From contig NZ_JARKMZ010000036.1 in the NCBI RefSeq assembly GCF_029360775.1, positions 80,072-144,071 on the forward strand: DNA of 64,000 nt, in the 5' to 3' direction. Position 1 is the stretch's first letter. Every line of letters starts with the position of its first letter. Under the pieces are notes generated by a model. It ran no database searches. It saw only the letters and a program-made list of their open reading frames with translations, and was not told the DNA's origin. Shown piece by piece: positions 54,306 to 64,000 of this stretch. This DNA is from Daejeonella sp. H1SJ63. Its GTDB lineage: Bacteria; Bacteroidota; Bacteroidia; Sphingobacteriales; Sphingobacteriaceae. Both the position numbers and the translations under genes were made by a program.

Positions 54306-54962
54306 TTAGTAATCATCTTTTTGAAGATCGTCAGAATCGAAACCTTCGCTATCAGAGAATTCATCGTCTATAAACTCATCTTTTTCCTCTTCCTCTTCTT
54401 CTCCTCCGGTTTCTACATCTGAATTTATTCCCATATCATTCATGCGTTCCAGATCATCAGCATCTTCGGGCTGAAAGTCAATTTCATTCAGGAAATCAAA
54501 ATCGTCAGAAGCAGCTACAGATGCTGCAGCAGGTGGAATAACTCCACTTCCCGCTATCTTAGGCACTTCTCCAAGACTTCTGGCTACTGATGGGTAAGTT
54601 TTACCCGGCTCGTCGTTAAGCAGAATTTTGATAAGCTCAACATGGAAATCATAAGGCCTGTCAAAATTATAGATATAGTAAAATTTCTGGTGCGGATCAT
54701 CAATAAAGCTGCTAAGCTTTGAATTTGCCATTAGCGCAACCCCATTATTGATTTTTCGCTGATTAGGCATAAAGGCAATTTCCTCATTTTTTATCCATTG
54801 ATCATTGCTGACATAGAAAGAGGATGATAGTTCAGGGATGTATCCGGTTGATTGGTGGATAGCACGATGAAGGTCTTCAAATGTCTGATTTGATTTGATA
54901 TCAATATCTCTTTCGATATCGTCATAATCTTCAAAAGAGACCCTGAATCTGTATATTGCCAT
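54306..54962 (-). CDS. pRiA4b ORF-3-like protein with acidic tail
   Basis: A 218-residue protein. Residues 1-110 (AIYRFRVSFEDYDDIERDIDIKSNQTFEDLHRAIHQS and YYIYNFDRPYDFHVELIKIL) match the plasmid pRiA4b ORF-3 / IS1096 passenger-like fold. A low-complexity tail rich in Asp and Glu occupies about 165-218, including six Glu in a row. No transposase is nearby and the name reflects database history only. It is just upstream of miaA on the same strand. Function not known. Confidence 0.8.
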   Translation of the reverse strand: MAIYRFRVSFEDYDDIERDIDIKSNQTFEDLHRAIHQSTGYIPELSSSFYVSNDQWIKNEEIAFMPNQRKINNGVALMANSKLSSFIDDPHQKFYYIYNFDRPYDFHVELIKILLNDEPGKTYPSVARSLGEVPKIAGSGVIPPAAASVAASDDFDFLNEIDFQPEDADDLERMNDMGINSDVETGGEEEEEEKDEFIDDEFSDSEGFDSDDLQKDDY

Positions 54963-55042
54963 TGTGTTAATTTAATTTTAATGCAAAAATACAATTTGAA
55001 AACAGCCTTAAAGACTTTTAATCCTGTTTTTTTTAAAATTTC

Positions 55043-56455
55043 TCAGGGTTTAGCCTTTACCGGAACCAAACCAAGCTCTTTTCCTTTTTCGAGCATATAT
55101 GCATAGGCTTCGTCTCTTGAGTTTTTTATTTCACCCTCCAGAATAGCTTCTCTGATCTGATTTTTGATGATTCCTACGTTTCTGCCTGCACTGAGATTAA
55201 AGGCCTGCATAATATCTTCACCACTTACAGGAGGTTGCCAGTTCCTGATCTGATCGCTTTCTTCAACATCTTTTAATTTTTGCTTAACCATGTCGAAGTT
55301 TTTGCGATACTTCTTGATCTTATATTCATTTTTGGTGGTCACATCAGCATTGCACAGCATCATCAGACCATCTATATCATCGCCTGCCTCAAAGAGTAAT
55401 CTTCTGACTGCAGAATCGGTAACTATTTCCTGTGCCAGCACGATTGGTCTGAGATGCAATTGCACAAGCTTTTGAACCATTTTCATTTTGTCGTTCAGAG
55501 GAAGCTTGAGTTGGGCAAAAATTCTGGGTACCATCCTTGCTCCACGGTCTTCATGGCCATGGAAGGTCCAGCCATGCCCCGGTTCATATCTTTTGGTTGC
55601 TGGTTTAGCGATATCATGCAGAATTGCAGCCCATCTTAACCAGAGGTCATCACTGTGCTCAGCGAGATTATCAAGTACCTGAAGGGTATGATAGAAATTG
55701 TCTTTATGCCCTTTGCCATCCACAATATCCACTCCATGCAGTTGAGCCATCAGTGGGAATATCTGCCATAGTAATCCGGTATCGAATAAATAGATAAATC
55801 CGACTGAAGGTTTGGGGGCAAGGATAATCTTGTTGATCTCGTCTGTAATTCTTTCCTGAGAAACAATTTTAATACGTTCAGCATTCTTTTTTATGGCTTC
55901 AATGGCATCGGACGAAATACTGAAATTAAGTTGTGTTGCAAACCGGATTGCACGCATCATTCGCAGAGGGTCGTCAGAGAAGGTTTCAACAGGATCGAGA
56001 GGAGTACGGATAATTTTATTATTCATGTCCCTGATTCCATCAAATGGGTCAAGTAATTCGCCGAAATTAGAAGCATTTAAACCCAGAGCCATAGCATTGA
56101 TACTGAAATCGCGGCGTTTCTGATCATCATCCAGTGTTCCGTTTTCGACAATCGGTTTGCGTGATTCTGTACGGTAGGATTCTTTTCTGGCACCCACAAA
56201 CTCAATCTCAAGGTCTCCCTCACGAAGCATAGCTGTTCCGAAATTTTTGAATATGGCAACTTTCGAATGTAAGAGCTTTCCGGCAGCTTCGGCAAACTTG
56301 ATTCCATTGCCGATTACCAGGATATCGATGTCTTTAGATGGCCGGTTTAAAAACAGATCCCTTACAAATCCACCGATCACATAAATCTCTGTGTTTGTGG
56401 AATCAGCCAGCTGACCAAGTTTCCTGAATATAGGATGTTGTAAATGCTCTTTCAT
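55043..56455 (-). CDS. cca: CCA-adding / polynucleotide adenylyltransferase with HD domain
   Basis: A 470-residue class II tRNA nucleotidyltransferase that adds or repairs the 3' CCA of tRNAs. GGFVRDLFLNRPSKDIDILVIG (about 24-45) holds the glycine motif and the two catalytic Asp. RRDFSINAMAL follows near residue 113. An HD domain (about 255-330) has AAILHDIAKPATKRY and FHGHEDRGARM. The tRNA genes in this window do not encode CCA, so this activity is needed. Monocistronic. Confidence 0.93.
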   Translation of the reverse strand: MKEHLQHPIFRKLGQLADSTNTEIYVIGGFVRDLFLNRPSKDIDILVIGNGIKFAEAAGKLLHSKVAIFKNFGTAMLREGDLEIEFVGARKESYRTESRKPIVENGTLDDDQKRRDFSINAMALGLNASNFGELLDPFDGIRDMNNKIIRTPLDPVETFSDDPLRMMRAIRFATQLNFSISSDAIEAIKKNAERIKIVSQERITDEINKIILAPKPSVGFIYLFDTGLLWQIFPLMAQLHGVDIVDGKGHKDNFYHTLQVLDNLAEHSDDLWLRWAAILHDIAKPATKRYEPGHGWTFHGHEDRGARMVPRIFAQLKLPLNDKMKMVQKLVQLHLRPIVLAQEIVTDSAVRRLLFEAGDDIDGLMMLCNADVTTKNEYKIKKYRKNFDMVKQKLKDVEESDQIRNWQPPVSGEDIMQAFNLSAGRNVGIIKNQIREAILEGEIKNSRDEAYAYMLEKGKELGLVPVKAKP

Positions 56456-56583
56456 ATAAACTCAGACAGGATTTATTGAGGATAAGGGAACTATCGGCCT
56501 GATCTGAACAGGTATTAATCTTTCCGCAAAGGACAGCATATTTATGCACTTTTCAAATACATAAAAATGCCGGTATTGTACTT

Positions 56584-57150
56584 CTATTTTCTGATGAACG
56601 AAAAAAGTCCGTCAGCCTCAAGCTTCATGATTGTTGATGCTTTTCTTTTTGAACGATCATGTTGCTCCAGATTTACAACATAATCAACACCATTTTTAAT
56701 CTCATCACTGATGTCGTCAAAACATGCCGGAGAAGCTTCTCCGCTCAGGTTAGCAGAAGTTGAAATGATTGGTTTTTTGAATCGCTGCAGCAATTGCTCA
56801 CAGAAATCATGCTTAACAATCCGAATTCCGATGCTGCCATCTTTAGCTATGGCATTTGGAGCCAGATTTTTTGCCCCGGAGTAGATTATGGTAAGCGGAT
56901 TTTCAGCAAACTCTATCAGATCATAAGCTATATCAGGTACTTCCTTTATATAACTTTGAAGTTTATGATCATTGTCGAGCAGAACAATCAGGCTTTTCTC
57001 TTCTGCTCTGCCTTTTAATTTGTATACCTTATCTACCGCTTCAGCATTTGTTGCATCGCAGCCGATTCCCCAGATGGTATCAGTAGGATAGAGGATCAGT
57101 CCGCCGCTCTTTACTATCTCTAAAGCCTTATTTACTTCATCTCTTAGCAT
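56584..57150 (-). CDS. tsaC: L-threonylcarbamoyladenylate synthase
   Basis: A 188-residue protein of the Sua5/YrdC/TsaC family, the short form. It makes threonylcarbamoyl-AMP for the t6A37 modification of tRNAs. GGLILYPTDTIWGIGCDATN (about 15-34) and KPIISTSANLSGEASP (about 130-145) are the conserved nucleotide and substrate segments. It begins directly after the GT4 gene stop on the same strand (adjacent bases 57150/57151). Confidence 0.93.
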   Translation of the reverse strand: MLRDEVNKALEIVKSGGLILYPTDTIWGIGCDATNAEAVDKVYKLKGRAEEKSLIVLLDNDHKLQSYIKEVPDIAYDLIEFAENPLTIIYSGAKNLAPNAIAKDGSIGIRIVKHDFCEQLLQRFKKPIISTSANLSGEASPACFDDISDEIKNGVDYVVNLEQHDRSKRKASTIMKLEADGLFSFIRK

Positions 57151-58263
57151 CTAAATCAGTTTTTTGTACAAATTAATAAGTTTTTCAGCAATCTTATCGT
57201 CTGAAAATTGTTTGAGATGTTCATACCCGGAGCTGATCATTGATCTTTTTCGGTCATCATCATAAAATATTGAGTTAATTTGTCCGGCCAGCTCTGTACT
57301 ATCCCAGGGGTTGACATAAACACTCCCTGCTCCGCCGGCTTCTTCCAGACATGAGCCTTTTGCACCAATTACAGGTACTCCTGAACTTAATGCCTCAAGG
57401 ATGGGTATCCCGAATCCTTCAAACTCTGAGGGATAAATGAAGATATCAGCGAGCTGATAAATAAGCGGAAGATCTTTGAAAGGAACATTCTTCAGGAAAT
57501 GAACCCTTTCTTCCAGTCTGTTGCTTTTAATATAATTTTTTATCTGAGCAGTGTACGGAGTTTCCCGGCCAATAATAACCAGTTTAATGTCTGATTTTAG
57601 TTCTTTAAGTGCTTTAACAATGAGCAGGGCGTTTTTACGGTTCTCAATGGTGCCCACATTAAGAAGAAACTTTTCAGGTAAATTATGGCTGGTTCTGACC
57701 CTGTTTTTTTCGTCCTCAGTAGCCTTTGCGAGGAACGAAGGATCACAGTTTTGATAAATTACTTCAATTCCGGATTCGTCAATTCCGAAGAAGTTAATGA
57801 GATCACTTTTGGTTTGTTCACTGATGGCTATAATCTTATCTGCATGCCCAGCTGCATACCTGAATTTGTATTCATAAATCTTCCGGTCGATAAAGGGATA
57901 GTATTCCGGGTATCTTAAAAAGATCAGATCATGAATAGTCACAACTGAGGGTATTCCTGCTTTTTTCAGACCAAAAGGCAGTTCATTGCTAAGTCCGTGG
58001 TAGAGGTCGGTTTTTGCGGCTTTCAGATTGCTGACCATACCAAAACTTCTCCATAATGAGGCTGAAAGTTGATTTTGGGGATACCGGAAGTTAATAGACG
58101 GATAATCCTGCAGGTCTGACCTGCCAGTAGCAGGTTTGGGTGAGTAAACCGAATATTGGTTCTGAGGATAAAAGCGGGCCAGGGTTTTAAGCACGTATCG
58201 ACTGTAGTTTCCTAAACCCGTAAAATTTTGAGTAACACGCTTGCCGTCGAATCCTATATTCAT
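57151..58263 (-). CDS. GT4-type glycosyltransferase
   Basis: A 370-residue GT-B glycosyltransferase. The N-terminal part starts NIGFDGKRVTQNFTGLGNYSRYVLKTL. The C-terminal nucleotide-sugar half has NVGTIENRKNALLIVKAL, FIYPSEFEGFGIPILEALSSGVPVIGAKG and the acidic EGFGIPILEAL motif of GT4. It probably transfers a sugar in envelope polysaccharide synthesis; donor and acceptor are unknown. It is immediately followed by tsaC on the same strand. A hairpin separates it from dapD upstream. Confidence 0.88.
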   Translation of the reverse strand: MNIGFDGKRVTQNFTGLGNYSRYVLKTLARFYPQNQYSVYSPKPATGRSDLQDYPSINFRYPQNQLSASLWRSFGMVSNLKAAKTDLYHGLSNELPFGLKKAGIPSVVTIHDLIFLRYPEYYPFIDRKIYEYKFRYAAGHADKIIAISEQTKSDLINFFGIDESGIEVIYQNCDPSFLAKATEDEKNRVRTSHNLPEKFLLNVGTIENRKNALLIVKALKELKSDIKLVIIGRETPYTAQIKNYIKSNRLEERVHFLKNVPFKDLPLIYQLADIFIYPSEFEGFGIPILEALSSGVPVIGAKGSCLEEAGGAGSVYVNPWDSTELAGQINSIFYDDDRKRSMISSGYEHLKQFSDDKIAEKLINLYKKLI

Positions 58264-58276
58264 GGTATGGCTTTAA

Positions 58277-58311
58277 AATTAAAAAGGATGAATAAATCAT
58301 CCTTTTTAATT
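58277..58311 (-). terminator. Terminator of dapD
   Basis: AATTAAAAAGGATGA and TCATCCTTTTTAATT form a perfect 15-bp stem with loop ATAAA. It is symmetrical with T runs on both strands and lies 22 bases past the dapD stop, just before the GT4 gene start. Confidence 0.85.
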
Positions 58312-58332
58312 AAAACAGCTTTTTTGCTGTGT

Positions 58333-59151
58333 TTATACTGCAACATTATTTTCTCTCAGGGCATCATTAAGAGAAGTTTTCTTATCTGTTGATTCTTTTC
58401 TCTGACCAATGATCAGTGCACAAGGTACCTGATATTCGCCTGCCGGGAATTTTTTGGTATATGAACCCGGAATCACAACCGAACGAGCAGGAACAAATCC
58501 TTTATATTCTACCGGCTTATCGCCTGTAACATCAATTATCTTGGTAGAAGCTGTGAGTACCACATTAGCTCCCAGAACTGCTTCTTTCTGAACGTGAACA
58601 CCTTCAACAACAATTGCTCTTGAACCAATGAAACAATTGTCTTCAATAATTACCGGAGAAGCCTGAACCGGTTCGAGAACCCCCCCAATACCCACACCTC
58701 CGCTAAGATGAACATGTTTGCCGATTTGTGCACAAGAGCCCACTGTAGCCCAGGTATCTACCATGGTACCTTCATCTACATAAGCTCCGATATTTACGTA
58801 AGAAGGCATTAAAATAACACCTTTTGCAAGATGTGCTCCGTAACGTGCAATTGCATGAGGAACAACCCGTACTCCGGTTTCTTTGTAATCAGTTTTTAAT
58901 TTCATTTTATCGTGGAACACGAATGGTCCCACTTCAATTTCCTTCATCTCACGAATCGGGAAATAGAGGATAACTGCTTTCTTCACCCAGTCATTTACAT
59001 GCCAGCGGTCTCCGATTTGTTCCGCAACTCTGATTTCGCCTTTGTCGAGATGGTGAATTACACTTTCAATAGCATCCCTGTATTCTTTAAAATTGATGAG
59101 ATTACGATCCTCCCATGCACTTTCTATCAGTTTTTTAAATTCGGTAGTCAT
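58333..59151 (-). CDS. dapD: Tetrahydrodipicolinate N-succinyltransferase
   Basis: A 272-residue enzyme of the succinylase branch of lysine/diaminopimelate synthesis, supplying peptidoglycan precursors. The left-handed beta-helix of hexapeptide repeats spans about 95-215: VKKAVILYFPIREM, MPSYVNIGAYVDEGTMVDTWATVGSCAQIGKHVHLSGGVGIGGVLEP and FIGSRAIVVEGV. Normal length. Probably monocistronic, ended by a perfect hairpin. Confidence 0.96.
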   Translation of the reverse strand: MTTEFKKLIESAWEDRNLINFKEYRDAIESVIHHLDKGEIRVAEQIGDRWHVNDWVKKAVILYFPIREMKEIEVGPFVFHDKMKLKTDYKETGVRVVPHAIARYGAHLAKGVILMPSYVNIGAYVDEGTMVDTWATVGSCAQIGKHVHLSGGVGIGGVLEPVQASPVIIEDNCFIGSRAIVVEGVHVQKEAVLGANVVLTASTKIIDVTGDKPVEYKGFVPARSVVIPGSYTKKFPAGEYQVPCALIIGQRKESTDKKTSLNDALRENNVAV

Positions 59152-59193
59152 ACTTTTAATTTACAGCAAATTAAAGGATTTTTCTCCCAATTT

Positions 59194-59226
59194 TTGTATC
59201 AATCCGTTAATTCTTGCTTAATTTTG
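59194..59226 (+). promoter_or_regulatory. Promoter of the S4-domain gene
   Basis: TTG at 59194-59196, 22 bases, TAATTTTG at 59219-59226. The box ends 4 bases before the ATG at 59231, so the mRNA would be leaderless. Confidence 0.55.
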
Positions 59227-59230
59227 ACCT

Positions 59231-59629
59231 ATGCAGGAATCCGAAAAACTTCGCATTGATAAATATTTATGGGCTATCAGAGCGTTTAAAACCCGCAGTA
59301 TTGCGACTGAGGCCTGTAAGGCAGGAAGAGTAAAACTGAACGGACAAAATCTTAAACCTTCTCATGTGGTTAAAGTTGGGGAGGTATACACCGTTCAAAA
59401 GGGTAGTGATAAGAAAGTTGTGGAAGTTGTTGCCCTGCTGGAAAGAAGGGTTGATGCGAAAACGGCAGTAAATTTTTATAAAGACCTTACCCCTGTGGAA
59501 GAAACTCCGGCTTATAAATCAATGTTTCATAGCCCCACACTCAGCAGAGACAGAGGAACGGGGCGTCCAACAAAGCGGGATCGAAGGGAGATTGACGAGC
59601 TACAGGAGGGATGGTTTGATCAGGATTGA
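59231..59629 (+). CDS. S4-domain RNA-binding protein (Hsp15-like)
   Basis: A 132-residue protein. The S4 domain (about 6-70) has LRIDKYLWAIRAFKTRSIATEACKAGRVKLNGQNLKPSHVVKVGE, the form of heat-shock protein Hsp15 (HslR), which binds free 50S subunits carrying nascent chains. The C-terminus is charged. Monocistronic; a CTGTTNN heptamer array begins just after its stop. Confidence 0.9.
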   Translation: MQESEKLRIDKYLWAIRAFKTRSIATEACKAGRVKLNGQNLKPSHVVKVGEVYTVQKGSDKKVVEVVALLERRVDAKTAVNFYKDLTPVEETPAYKSMFHSPTLSRDRGTGRPTKRDRREIDELQEGWFDQD

Positions 59630-59630
59630 T

Positions 59631-59665
59631 CTGTTGTCTGTTAACTGTTATCACTTGTCTGATTA
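59631..59665. repeat. CTGTTNN heptamer array
   Basis: CTGTTGT, CTGTTAA, CTGTTAT, CACTTGT and CTGATTA in exact 7-base steps, starting one base after the S4 gene stop. The word is the reverse complement of the AACAG-type units at 66-86. Confidence 0.8.
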
Positions 59666-59765
59666 GATCTTGCAGGTATTAAATTGAGATGGTGACCGGA
59701 ATTTTGGCTCAATGACCAGCAGCTGCATGATGAGGCATGCTTTATAAAACCTGATCAATCATACA

Positions 59766-60623
59766 TTACACGATTTTCTTAAAGTTAAAGATGGAAATCT
59801 CAGCTCTGGAACCTAATCTTAATGGGATTACACTGGTGCCGATTCCTCTTGAAACATACATGGGAGGTGCTCCTTCCCGATACCAGCCTGAAACATACCT
59901 GCCGCTTCCTGTGGGTCTGAACGGCGCAAATCCCAGCAGATTGACCTGCCCGCCATGTGTATGCCCGGATAAAACCAGATCAACCGGTATATCTTTTATC
60001 TGAGGTTGAAAAATATCACGATGTTGCGGACAGTGAGTCATGACCACATGATAGGTTGATTGCTTATAAAATTCCATAGCCATGTTGAAGTCGGCATTGC
60101 CAGCAGAAAGATCATCCATGCCTGAGATTGCAACAGAAGTATTTCCAAATTCATAACGAAAAGAGTGGTTTACCATTAATTCGCAATTGTGTTTCTGGTA
60201 AACTTTCAGCAGTTCAAGCGGATGAACCTTCCAGCATTCCCAGTTGCCCAGAATTGCTGTTTTCTGAATTTCCGGTCTGAACATGCCCAAAAAGTTATCA
60301 AGCAGTTTAAGGTTCCGGTTATTGTCTATTACATCGCCGGTAAATAAAATCAGTTCTGGGTTAATTTGATTGATAAGTTTAACCAGCTCAATGTGCCTTG
60401 ACCTTATTGATCTTAGATGAAGATCAGATACCTGCAATACTTTGATGTTTTGGGTGGATGAACCGGCATCTCCCATGTAAAATTCATTAAGTTCAATGAA
60501 GAATTTTTCGTACCAGAAAGAATCTATTGCAGTGGCAGCAGTAATAATGCCAATTCCACCCCAGATAAATTTCCTTCTGCTGATTCTGGTCACTTCAGTA
60601 TTCGGTTTTAAGTTCTGATTCAT
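59766..60623 (-). CDS. Exported or membrane-anchored metallophosphoesterase
   Basis: A protein of 285 residues from the ATG at 60623 (MNQNLKPNTEVTRISRRKFIWGG); an in-frame ATG at 60653 would lie deeper inside the deaminase gene. The twin-arginine-like SRRKF before a hydrophobic stretch suggests export or a membrane anchor. Metal-site motifs of the calcineurin-like fold are complete: QVSDLHLRS, FTGDVIDNNRN, LGNWECW, VMTHCPQH and LSGHTHGGQVN. It is of the YkuE/YaeI-type; substrate unknown. It overlaps the guanine deaminase gene by 29 bases and is probably in the same operon. Confidence 0.85.
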   Translation of the reverse strand: MNQNLKPNTEVTRISRRKFIWGGIGIITAATAIDSFWYEKFFIELNEFYMGDAGSSTQNIKVLQVSDLHLRSIRSRHIELVKLINQINPELILFTGDVIDNNRNLKLLDNFLGMFRPEIQKTAILGNWECWKVHPLELLKVYQKHNCELMVNHSFRYEFGNTSVAISGMDDLSAGNADFNMAMEFYKQSTYHVVMTHCPQHRDIFQPQIKDIPVDLVLSGHTHGGQVNLLGFAPFRPTGSGRYVSGWYREGAPPMYVSRGIGTSVIPLRLGSRAEISIFNFKKIV

Positions 60624-61077
60624 TCCACAATGAGAATGCATCCGATGCTTCATCCTGCAAGAGTTGTTCTGACTTTATTATACGATCAGCATGTGGTTTA
60701 GCAATTTCCTGATAAATAAACTGGTCATCAAAACCGATACCGGCTGCATTTTCTTTAGTATTTGCATAATAAATCTTATCAATATGAGCCCAGTAGATGG
60801 CACTCAGGCACATGGGGCAGGGTTCGCAACTGGTATAAATCACACATCCGCTAAGATCAAAGGAGGCTGATTTTTTGCAGGCTATTCTGATTGCTGAAAT
60901 TTCTGCATGTGCTGTCGGGTCATTTTTCAGCGTTACTTTATTGGCACTTTTTGCAATGATCTTTCCGTCCTTTACAATTACAGCTCCGAAAGGACCGCCT
61001 AAAGCTTTTTTCACATTTTGCTCTGAAAGGCGAATCGCTATTCTCATAAAGTTGATATGCTGATCCCTGGAGTCCAT
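60595..61077 (-). CDS. guaD: Guanine deaminase-type nucleoside deaminase
   Basis: A 160-residue zinc deaminase. The active site is DPTAHAEISAIRIACK (zinc His and catalytic Glu) and SCEPCPMCLSAIYWAHIDKIYYA (two zinc Cys). The C-terminus (IGFDDQFIYQEIAKPHADR and NESELKTEY) matches Bacillus GuaD, which turns guanine into xanthine, closely enough to prefer it over cytidine or tRNA adenosine deaminase. It is followed by an overlapping metallophosphoesterase gene. Confidence 0.88.
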   Translation of the reverse strand: MDSRDQHINFMRIAIRLSEQNVKKALGGPFGAVIVKDGKIIAKSANKVTLKNDPTAHAEISAIRIACKKSASFDLSGCVIYTSCEPCPMCLSAIYWAHIDKIYYANTKENAAGIGFDDQFIYQEIAKPHADRIIKSEQLLQDEASDAFSLWNESELKTEY

Positions 61078-61119
61078 TCTCAGATTGAAATATTGGTTAA
61101 TCTAAACAAATCTAAACAA

Positions 61120-61148
61120 TAAAAGCCCCGGTTTTACCGGAGCTTTTA
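61120..61148 (-). terminator. Terminator of the OmpH/Skp-like gene
   Basis: On the minus strand AAAAGCTCCGGT and ACCGGGGCTTTT pair with one G-T pair, followed by ATTG. It lies about 28 bases past the stop at 61177. Confidence 0.85.
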
Positions 61149-61176
61149 AAATCAATCGTATCCTGAAAGAACTGAA

Positions 61177-61770
61177 TTATTTTTTGTCTTTCTTGTATTC
61201 TGCATTTAATCCTTCAACAACCTCTTTGGTTACATCCAGGCTTGAATCAGCATATAAAACTGAAGGATTAGATTTTGAGTAGGTCAAAACAAGTTTATAG
61301 CCTTTAGCTTTAGCATGAGTCTTTAAATAATCAGAAACCTTATTGTATAATTTCTCATTTTCTTTGGCTTCTTCATTGGCAAGCTCATTTCCTGCACTCT
61401 GGTTAAATGTAGCAAGCTCCTGCTGCTTTCTGGCCAAACGTTCTTCGGTCGACTGGCGCTGATCAGCACTCAGGCTTCCGGCGCTTTGCTGATAGGCAGC
61501 AACTTCACGCTGAAAGGCAGCGCCTTTTGCCTGAAGATCGGCCTGAGCTTTCTTAGACTTTTCCTGAAAAGTTGCCTGAACGGCTTTGAAATATTCGTAA
61601 TTATTCAGCAATGAATCTGAATTTACATAAACAATTTGCTCTGCATTTGCTCCTGAACCTGCAGCAGCTGCTCCACTATTTTTTGATTGCTCTTTATTGC
61701 AGGAAATCATTACCGCTGCAATTGCAAAAAGGCCTGTAAATTTACTTATGCCTGCTACTAATTTCTTCAT
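61177..61770 (-). CDS. OmpH/Skp-family lipoprotein
   Basis: A 197-residue envelope protein. It has a signal peptide with lipobox (VMISC, Cys24), then a Skp-like domain. QIVYVNSDSLLNNYEYFKAVQATFQEKSKKAQADLQAKGAAFQREVAAYQ begins the long helical tentacle region, and the C-terminal AKAKGYKLVLTYSKSNPSVLYADSSLDVTKEVVEGLNAEYK is the beta core. Skp/OmpH proteins escort outer-membrane proteins in the periplasm. This copy is predicted to be lipid-anchored, unlike the soluble Skp of enterobacteria. Monocistronic with a good promoter. Confidence 0.9.
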   Translation of the reverse strand: MKKLVAGISKFTGLFAIAAVMISCNKEQSKNSGAAAAGSGANAEQIVYVNSDSLLNNYEYFKAVQATFQEKSKKAQADLQAKGAAFQREVAAYQQSAGSLSADQRQSTEERLARKQQELATFNQSAGNELANEEAKENEKLYNKVSDYLKTHAKAKGYKLVLTYSKSNPSVLYADSSLDVTKEVVEGLNAEYKKDKK

Positions 61771-61790
61771 AATTTCTTTTAAAATTTAGA

Positions 61791-61820
61791 CAAATATAAA
61801 ATTTCAAAGCATTATCCCAA
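61791..61820 (-). promoter_or_regulatory. Promoter of the OmpH/Skp-like gene
   Basis: On the minus strand: TTG (61820-61818), 19 bases of spacing, then TATATTTG (61798-61791). This is a full -33/-7 pair, with about 20 bases to the ATG at 61770. Confidence 0.75.
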
Positions 61821-61901
61821 CCATTTAATTTCCTTGTGAAGATGTGTAAAGAAATGTCGGGTTAATTTATCCACAATGCAATATATTCCATCTAAAATGG
61901 T

Positions 61902-61909
61902 TATTTTTG
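61902..61909 (+). promoter_or_regulatory. -7 promoter box of gyrB
   Basis: TATTTTTG matches TAnnTTTG, 22 bases before the gyrB ATG. No clear -33 TTG. Confidence 0.5.
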
Positions 61910-61922
61910 ATACTTGTTGTAA

Positions 61923-63890
<1,968 letters not shown>

Positions 63891-63910
63891 TCCTGGTGAC
63901 TTCAATAAGC

Positions 63911-63937
63911 AAAAAGCCCCTCAATTTATTTGAGGGC
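63911..63937 (-). terminator. Terminator for a convergent gene
   Basis: On the minus strand GCCCTCAA and TTGAGGGGC pair around a 5-base loop, followed by TTTTT. There is no T run on the plus strand, so it best serves the gene ending at 63959. A 19-base palindrome TCCGTTAATTATTAACGGA is at 63948-63966. Confidence 0.75.
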
Positions 63938-63958
63938 ACTGAAAAAGTCCGTTAATTA

Positions 63959-64000
63959 TTAACGGATAAGGAAAGGAGTAGAAAGCATGGTTTTCTGCTC
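63959..64000 (-). CDS. C-terminal end of a gene continuing past the window
   Basis: The last 13 codons and stop (TAA at 63961-63959) of a minus-strand reading frame: the protein ends EQKTMLSTPFLIR. A minus-strand terminator at 63911-63937 supports a real gene end here. Nothing can be said about function from this fragment. Confidence 0.45.
   Translation of the reverse strand, partial: EQKTMLSTPFLIR

Noticed and set aside
54306..54962. IS1096/TnpR-type name as evidence of a mobile element
   Set aside because: No transposase, terminal repeats or target duplication nearby; the name is historical and the gene sits among housekeeping genes.

Overview
The window looks like a chromosomal stretch of a Bacteroidota bacterium, most likely a Sphingobacteriaceae-type (Pedobacter-like) member. 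The evidence is gldA-gldF-gldG, a TonB-dependent receptor with a carboxypeptidase-like N-terminal domain, the order tRNA-Thr/Tyr/Gly/Thr - tuf - tRNA-Trp - secE - nusG - rplK/A/J/L - rpoB - rpoC, tRNA genes that do not encode CCA, poor Shine-Dalgarno sequences with many A-rich leaders and TTG/GTG starts, and repeated matches to the Bacteroidota -7 promoter box TAnnTTTG. The species assignment is inference. No prophage, plasmid, IS element, rRNA operon or CRISPR array was seen.

Layout. 1-3.1 kb: a minus-strand operon of a divergent aromatic amino acid hydroxylase homologue, an SDR oxidoreductase and a small lipoprotein. 3.2-11.4 kb: a sugar-nucleotide epimerase, a beta-propeller/phosphoesterase lipoprotein flanked by palindromes, an overlapping three-gene set for lipid-linked sugar transfer (GT39, GT2, LPG-synthase-like membrane protein) and an L,D-transpeptidase. 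11.6-20.9 kb: glycyl-tRNA synthetase, gldAFG, dnaN, a DUF4397 lipoprotein, two tandem DedA genes and a zinc-dependent phospholipase C-like protein. 21-27.9 kb: rpsT, radC, pheT, a coiled-coil gene, zapA, a strong 6S RNA candidate, rny and an Mpo1-like gene. 28-33.9 kb: a TonB-dependent receptor, a beta-helix lipoprotein and a transglutaminase-like protein, with 11-bp-phased TTAACA-type direct repeats near each. 34-38.8 kb: a helix-hairpin-helix protein, apt, acyl-CoA dehydrogenase, rpsU, a Xer recombinase and a hibernation factor. 38.9-52.4 kb: the tRNA/tuf/secE/nusG/ribosomal protein/RNA polymerase block. 52.4-64 kb: DUF3467 and a potassium-channel-like protein, miaA, an acidic pRiA4b ORF-3-like protein, the CCA enzyme, tsaC, a GT4, dapD, an S4 protein, a metallophosphoesterase, guanine deaminase, an OmpH/Skp-like lipoprotein, gyrB, and the end of a convergent gene.

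Most genes are core functions: translation, transcription, replication, tRNA maturation and envelope synthesis. The most unusual signals are non-coding. At eight or more intergenic sites there are short tandem arrays with a strict 7-base period but different consensus words (for example GAATTAC, GTAAAAC, CTAAATA, ATCTCNN, NNTACT, CTGTTNN). Four of these are arranged as inverted arms that would fold into hairpins, often starting at a stop codon (nusG, pheT, rpoB). Other points of note are the hydroxylase homologue that has lost one metal-binding histidine, the 6S RNA candidate, and a possible PhoB-like regulon. All folds, promoters and family calls were made by eye.
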